A stretch of DNA of 9,976 nt from NCBI GenBank assembly GCA_964614375.1, contig CAZTLI010000181.1, positions 1 through 9,976 on the forward strand. Direction: 5' to 3'. This stretch comes from CAZTLI01 sp964614375. GTDB taxonomy: Bacteria > Chloroflexota > Anaerolineae > Aggregatilineales > Phototrophicaceae. Numbering within the stretch: the stretch's first letter is position 1; the number at the start of each line of letters is the position of its first letter. Of the stretch, positions 6,886 to 9,976 are shown piece after piece. The notes below the pieces were generated by a model. It made no database searches. It had not been told where the DNA came from and saw nothing but the letters and a program-made list of their open reading frames with translations. The translations under genes and the position numbers were made by a program.

Positions 6886-6932
6886 GATGTTATCCATTGT
6901 AATCAAGTGGGCGTAATTGCGATAACATCGCA
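6886..6932. promoter_or_regulatory. inverted repeats between AIM24 and priA
   Basis: GATGTTATC (6886-6894) and GATAACATC (6921-6929) form a perfect 9-bp inverted repeat with a 26-base spacer; the right arm also lies in a shorter palindrome, TGCGAT-AAC-ATCGCA (6918-6932). The sites lie in the divergent upstream region of both genes, where an operator would be. No clear sigma70 promoter was assigned here. Confidence 0.3.
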
Positions 6933-7003
6933 GGTGCGTTTGCACAGGTTTTAACCGCCAAACGACAGTTGTGTGGGCGCGTCGGGGCGACTATGATGAA
7001 GAT

Positions 7004-9976
7004 ATGTATGCCGAAGTCGCCATCAACGCCCCGGTAACGGGCACATTTCACTATGACATCCCGCCAGAACTGGACGGCACGATTCAGCCCGGTCATCTGG
7101 TGCAGGTGGCGTTTGGCACGGCGATGCAGCCCGGTATCGTGGTCGCGCTGGATGAGCACAGCCCCGTCGAAGAGACCAAACCCGTCCTCGACCTGCTCGA
7201 CCCCAACCCGGTGCTGACGCCACAGCAAATCGACCTCGCCCGCTGGATGAGCCGCGCCTATCTTGCGCCATTGGGGGCGTGTCTGTGGTTGTGGCTGCCA
7301 CCCGGCATCGTCGGCAAACGCGATAAACAGGTGACTCTGCGCTATCCCGATGCCCAGGGACGCGATTCGCTGCAACAGGCCGTTATTGACCGATTGAAGC
7401 AGCGCGGCACACAGCGCATTGACCAACTGGTGCAATCGACCAGAGACCGCGAAGGCACGGTCAAGGCCGTCGAAAAACTGGCGAAAGCGGGTATTGTTGA
7501 AACCCGGTCGATATTGACCAAACCGAGAGTGCGCCCCAAACAGGTGCAAACCGCCCAACTCGGCATCCATCCCGACCAGATTCCACACGTCGCCCGCCGA
7601 CTGGGAAAGTCGTCTAAACAAGCGGATTTGCTGGAAGTCATCGCCACCCGCCCCGAAGACCCGATTTCGGTTGACAAAGCTCTAAAACTTGCCGACACGA
7701 CTCGCGCCACACTGAATAAGCTCGTTGACGCCGGTTATGTCTTCATCGAACAGACTGAACGCGGCGAATCGGATTTGATTTTCCTCAACATCCCGCCCGA
7801 AACAGTGGACGAAGTGCTGGTCGAGATGCGCGGCGGTTACAAACAGCGCCATATCCTCGATGTGCTCGCGCGTGAAAGCGGCGCGGTGGATGTCAGCGCC
7901 ATCTATGCTCAAACCGGCGCGACGCTGACCGACCTTAAAAAGCTGGCAGAAGCGCGTCTGGTGCGATTGGGCGAAAAGCGTGAAATCCGCGATTCGCTGG
8001 ATGATGAACTATTTATTCCATTGGTTGCGCCGCCCCTCACCGATGAACAGCAGGCCGTCTGGCAGGTGATTGAGGCACGGATGAAGCAGTGGAGTTTTGT
8101 TAAGCCAGATGCGCTTAACCTGGCTTCAAACCCACGCCTCAACCCCTCCCCAGCCCTCCCCGAATTCAGGGAGGGAGTCAGGTCGCTTGGAGAGATGGAC
8201 GCTGACTCATTTCAGGCAAGCTACAGTTCGTCCTCTGAGATTAGCAGAGAAGCGAATGCCGACTCAATACAGCCAACGGAAAATCCTCCCCTGAATTCGG
8301 GGGAGGTGGACGGCGCAGCCGGACGGAGGGGGTCTGAAAACTATCGGGCATGGAAATCATCGTCTATTCTCTGGAAATTCCTCAAGCCCCTCGCCAAACA
8401 AATGCGCCACGACCCCACACCCGCCGAGGAGACGCTGTGGCAGCAGTTACGGCGCAGGCAAATAGGCGGATACCGTTTCCGGCGGCAGCACGCGATAGAA
8501 CGCTTCATCATTGATTTCTATTGTCCTGAAGCCAATCTCGTCGTGGAGGTTGATGGCGAGATTCACCAGTACACCGCAGCCGAAGACGCTATCCGACAGG
8601 AATTCCTCGAATACAACGGCCTGCATGTCCTGCGCTTCAGCAATGAGGCCGTCATGGACGATATAGAAGGCGTGCTGCGGGAAATTGAGCTAACGCTGCA
8701 AGCGCTCACGGCAGACTCTAACCCCCACCGTCCGACTGCGCCGTCCACCTCCCCCGTAGACAGGGGAGGACACAGCGGCGCGCGCGGTGACTCCGAAGGA
8801 GAGAAAACGTCCACTCCGCCTGCGGGGAGGGCTGGGGAGGGGTTGCGGGAAACAAATGCCTTTCTCCTGCACGGCGTGACAGGCAGCGGCAAGACCGAGA
8901 TTTATCTGCGCGCGATTGAACTGGCGCTGGCACAGGGTCGGCAGGCGATATTCCTCGTGCCAGAAATCGCGCTGACAGCCCAGACTGTGCGCCGGGTGGC
9001 GGAACGGTTTCCCGATCAGGTGGCGGTGGTGCATGGCGGACTGCCCGCCGGCGAACGTTATGACACATGGCAGCGGGCGCGCGATGGCAAAATCCAGATT
9101 GTCGTCGGCGCGCGTTCGGGACTGTTTACACCATTCCCTGATGTGGGACTGGTGATTCTCGATGAGGAACACGACCACAGCTATAAACAATCGCCACCGA
9201 TAGCCCAACCGCACTATCACGCGCGTGAAGTCGCCGAACGGATGATGCGCGAGAATGACGGCGTGCTGATTCTGGGCAGCGCCACGCCCGACATCCACAG
9301 CACCTATCGCGCGCAGGCGGGCGAACTGACCTATTTGCATCTGCCGAATCGCATCATGGGGCATCGCCATCGCATCTTGCAGCTTTCGCGGCAGGAAGGT
9401 ATCGAGGCGCGCTATTATCCATCATCCGCCGAAGAAGCCGTGACCATCGACCTGCCGCCTGTGAGTGTGGTTGATATGCGCGATGAACTCAAAGCCGGGA
9501 ACACCAGCATGTTCAGCCGCGAATTACAGACGGCGCTGGAAACGGTGATCGATAATCATGAACAGGCCATGCTCTATCTCAATCGGCGCGGACAATCGAC
9601 GTATGTCTTTTGTCGTGAATGTGGCTACATCGCCACCTGTCCACGCTGCGACACGCCGCTGACGTATCACAGTTATGGCGATGTGCTGCGCTGTCATCAC
9701 TGCGGGCACATCGAACCCTCGCCACAAACCTGCCCCTCATGCAGTTCACGCCGCATCAAATATTTCGGCGCGGGCACGCAGCAGGTGCAGGAAGAGGTGC
9801 GGCGGGTATTCCCATTGGCGCGCGTGATTCGCTGGGATGCCGACACCGCCACCCGGCACGATGAACACAGCGCGATTTTGCACCGGTTTATCAAACGCGA
9901 GGCCGATGTCCTCGTCGGGACACAGATGATTGCCAAAGGGCTGGATTTGCCATTGGTGACGCTGGTGGGCGTGGTC
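7004..9976 (+). CDS. priA: primosomal protein N' (PriA helicase) with in-frame DUF559 nuclease insertion; 3' end beyond window
   Basis: PriA restarts stalled replication forks, binding forked DNA, unwinding it 3' to 5' and loading the replicative helicase. The frame is open for 991 codons to the window edge. Residues ~1-105 (MYAEVAINAPV...) match the 3'-DNA-end-binding domain, followed by a winged-helix region. LTDEQQ is at 345-350, Walker A GVTGSGKT at 624-631, DEEHD at 720-724, SATPD further on, eight zinc cysteines at 870, 873, 879, 882, 897, 900, 910 and 913, and the GTQMIAKGLD motif close to the window end. LTDEQQ and Walker A are normally ~25 residues apart; here ~275. The extra ~250 residues come from the element at 8140-8845. 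No stop interrupts it. The host motifs look intact, so the protein may still work. About 200 C-terminal residues are missing. The Met7004 start gives a standard PriA N-terminus. Confidence 0.95.
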   Translation, partial: MYAEVAINAPVTGTFHYDIPPELDGTIQPGHLVQVAFGTAMQPGIVVALDEHSPVEETKPVLDLLDPNPVLTPQQIDLARWMSRAYLAPLGACLWLWLPPGIVGKRDKQVTLRYPDAQGRDSLQQAVIDRLKQRGTQRIDQLVQSTRDREGTVKAVEKLAKAGIVETRSILTKPRVRPKQVQTAQLGIHPDQIPHVARRLGKSSKQADLLEVIATRPEDPISVDKALKLADTTRATLNKLVDAGYVFIEQTERGESDLIFLNIPPETVDEVLVEMRGGYKQRHILDVLARESGAVDVSAIYAQTGATLTDLKKLAEARLVRLGEKREIRDSLDDELFIPLVAPPLTDEQQAVWQVIEARMKQWSFVKPDALNLASNPRLNPSPALPEFREGVRSLGEMDADSFQASYSSSSEISREANADSIQPTENPPLNSGEVDGAAGRRGSENYRAWKSSSILWKFLKPLAKQMRHDPTPAEETLWQQLRRRQIGGYRFRRQHAIERFIIDFYCPEANLVVEVDGEIHQYTAAEDAIRQEFLEYNGLHVLRFSNEAVMDDIEGVLREIELTLQALTADSNPHRPTAPSTSPVDRGGHSGARGDSEGEKTSTPPAGRAGEGLRETNAFLLHGVTGSGKTEIYLRAIELALAQGRQAIFLVPEIALTAQTVRRVAERFPDQVAVVHGGLPAGERYDTWQRARDGKIQIVVGARSGLFTPFPDVGLVILDEEHDHSYKQSPPIAQPHYHAREVAERMMRENDGVLILGSATPDIHSTYRAQAGELTYLHLPNRIMGHRHRILQLSRQEGIEARYYPSSAEEAVTIDLPPVSVVDMRDELKAGNTSMFSRELQTALETVIDNHEQAMLYLNRRGQSTYVFCRECGYIATCPRCDTPLTYHSYGDVLRCHHCGHIEPSPQTCPSCSSRRIKYFGAGTQQVQEEVRRVFPLARVIRWDADTATRHDEHSAILHRFIKREADVLVGTQMIAKGLDLPLVTLVGVV
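8140..8162 (+). repeat. left terminal inverted repeat (23 bp)
   Basis: This arm is the exact reverse complement of 8823-8845. It is C-rich on the plus strand, so its minus strand carries four G-runs, GGGGAGGGCTGGGGAGGGG. Its inner half also belongs to a near-perfect palindrome centred on GAATTC (8154-8175). Confidence 0.85.
8284..8333 (+). repeat. inner inverted repeat, left arm (50 bp)
   Basis: This arm matches the reverse complement of 8721-8770 at 45 of 50 positions counted by eye. It begins with a palindrome centred on GAATTC (8285-8306) of the same type as the outer left one. It lies directly before the nuclease domain. Confidence 0.85.
8375..8706 (+). other. DUF559 (Vsr-like PD-(D/E)XK) endonuclease domain inside PriA
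   Basis: PriA residues ~458-567 match the DUF559 family of small Vsr-like endonucleases. The family landmarks follow in order: TPAEETLWQQLR with the early glutamate, GGYRFRRQ, FIIDFYCPEANLVVEVDGEIH with the predicted metal-binding Asp and Glu/Asp residues, and the closing LHVLRFSNEAV and ELTLQAL helices. Nothing central appears lost, so nuclease activity is possible. An internal in-frame ATG at 8402 has no ribosome site, so expression as part of PriA is the simpler view. The natural substrate of DUF559 proteins is unknown. Confidence 0.9.
8721..8770 (-). repeat. inner inverted repeat, right arm (50 bp)
   Basis: This is the partner of 8284-8333, with five mismatches, three of which fall in the six-base centre of the small palindrome (GTAGAC here instead of GAATTC). 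It begins 15 bases after the nuclease domain ends. Confidence 0.85.
8823..8845 (-). repeat. right terminal inverted repeat (23 bp), G-quadruplex motif on plus strand
   Basis: This is the exact inverted copy of 8140-8162. Bases 8824-8842 read GGGGAGGGCTGGGGAGGGG, which fits the pattern of four G-runs with one- to two-base loops. PriA homology resumes 15 bases later at residue 620. Confidence 0.85.

Larger units (their letters stand above)
8140..8845 (+). mobile_element. palindromic DUF559-bearing element inserted in frame in priA
   Basis: The 706-bp segment is bounded by perfect 23-bp inverted repeats and lies where PriA homology is broken, between residues ~364 and 619. From outside in it has GC-rich terminal repeats, a short hairpin region, a second 50-bp inverted repeat, and one DUF559 nuclease domain in the centre. 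Its flanks use AGG, AGA and GGA/GGG codons often, unlike the CGC/GGC-rich host gene, and they encode low-complexity Pro/Ser/Gly sequence. No transposase, intein splice residues or clear target duplication is visible. In-frame palindromic elements within genes are known in Rickettsia (RPE); this resembles that idea but carries a nuclease. How it moves, or whether it still does, is unknown. Confidence 0.75.

Noticed and set aside
6890..7621. 243-codon minus-strand frame opposite the priA start
   Set aside because: It overlaps the well-recognised PriA N-terminal domain and shows no family motif.
8402..8706. Independent DUF559 gene with its own start at 8402
   Set aside because: No ribosome site precedes this ATG, and there is no stop codon before or after it that would separate it from the PriA frame.
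8140..8845. Intein or group I/II intron in priA
   Set aside because: No splice-junction Cys/Ser and His-Asn ends, no LAGLIDADG or HNH-type homing domain, no reverse transcriptase or intron core seen; the domain is DUF559 and the flanks are low-complexity palindromes.
8141..8845. CRISPR array from the repeated GC-rich motifs
   Set aside because: The repeats are inverted pairs with unequal spacing around a gene, not regularly spaced direct repeats.

Overview
The window carries genes on both strands at roughly 55-60 % GC by eye. The ECF sigma / anti-sigma / Nudix operon, the glycine-rich AIM24 protein, a P450 beside a TetR regulator, and a long-form PriA next to GC-rich palindromic repeats with a DUF559 nuclease together resemble Chloroflexota (Anaerolineae-like) genomes. 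That assignment is inference only: no rRNA or phylogenetic marker was compared. tRNA-Leu lacks an encoded CCA.

Left part (1-1543). Reading leftwards are a partial HD-domain phosphohydrolase with a good sigma70-like promoter and an orphan six-helix membrane protein with an internal repeat. A 500-bp stretch without protein genes follows. It holds a candidate structured RNA ending in a terminator-like hairpin (1190-1337), a rightward promoter-like sequence (1372-1398), and tRNA-Leu(CAA) on the minus strand with its own terminator.

Middle (1600-3846). A compact rightward operon encodes an ECF sigma factor, a cysteine-free anti-sigma-like membrane protein with two transmembrane segments and a long disordered loop, and a zinc-ribbon Nudix hydrolase whose start overlaps the anti-sigma stop (ATGA). 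The likely logic is a membrane-gated stress regulon with a nucleotide-cleaving enzyme coupled to it.

Middle-right (4010-6864). A TetR regulator and a cytochrome P450 diverge from a 124-bp control region with several small inverted repeats. A terminator separates the P450 from a convergent AIM24-family protein.

Right (7004-9976). priA (replication-restart helicase) runs off the window end. Its coding frame is interrupted without any stop by a ~706-bp element with perfect 23-bp terminal inverted repeats, a second nested 50-bp inverted repeat, and an intact DUF559 (Vsr-like PD-(D/E)XK) nuclease domain in the same frame as PriA. It sits between the LTxEQQ helix and the Walker A loop. The result is either a helicase with a nuclease built into its ATPase core or a selfish palindromic element that inserts in frame into an essential gene. 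This is the most unusual thing in the window.
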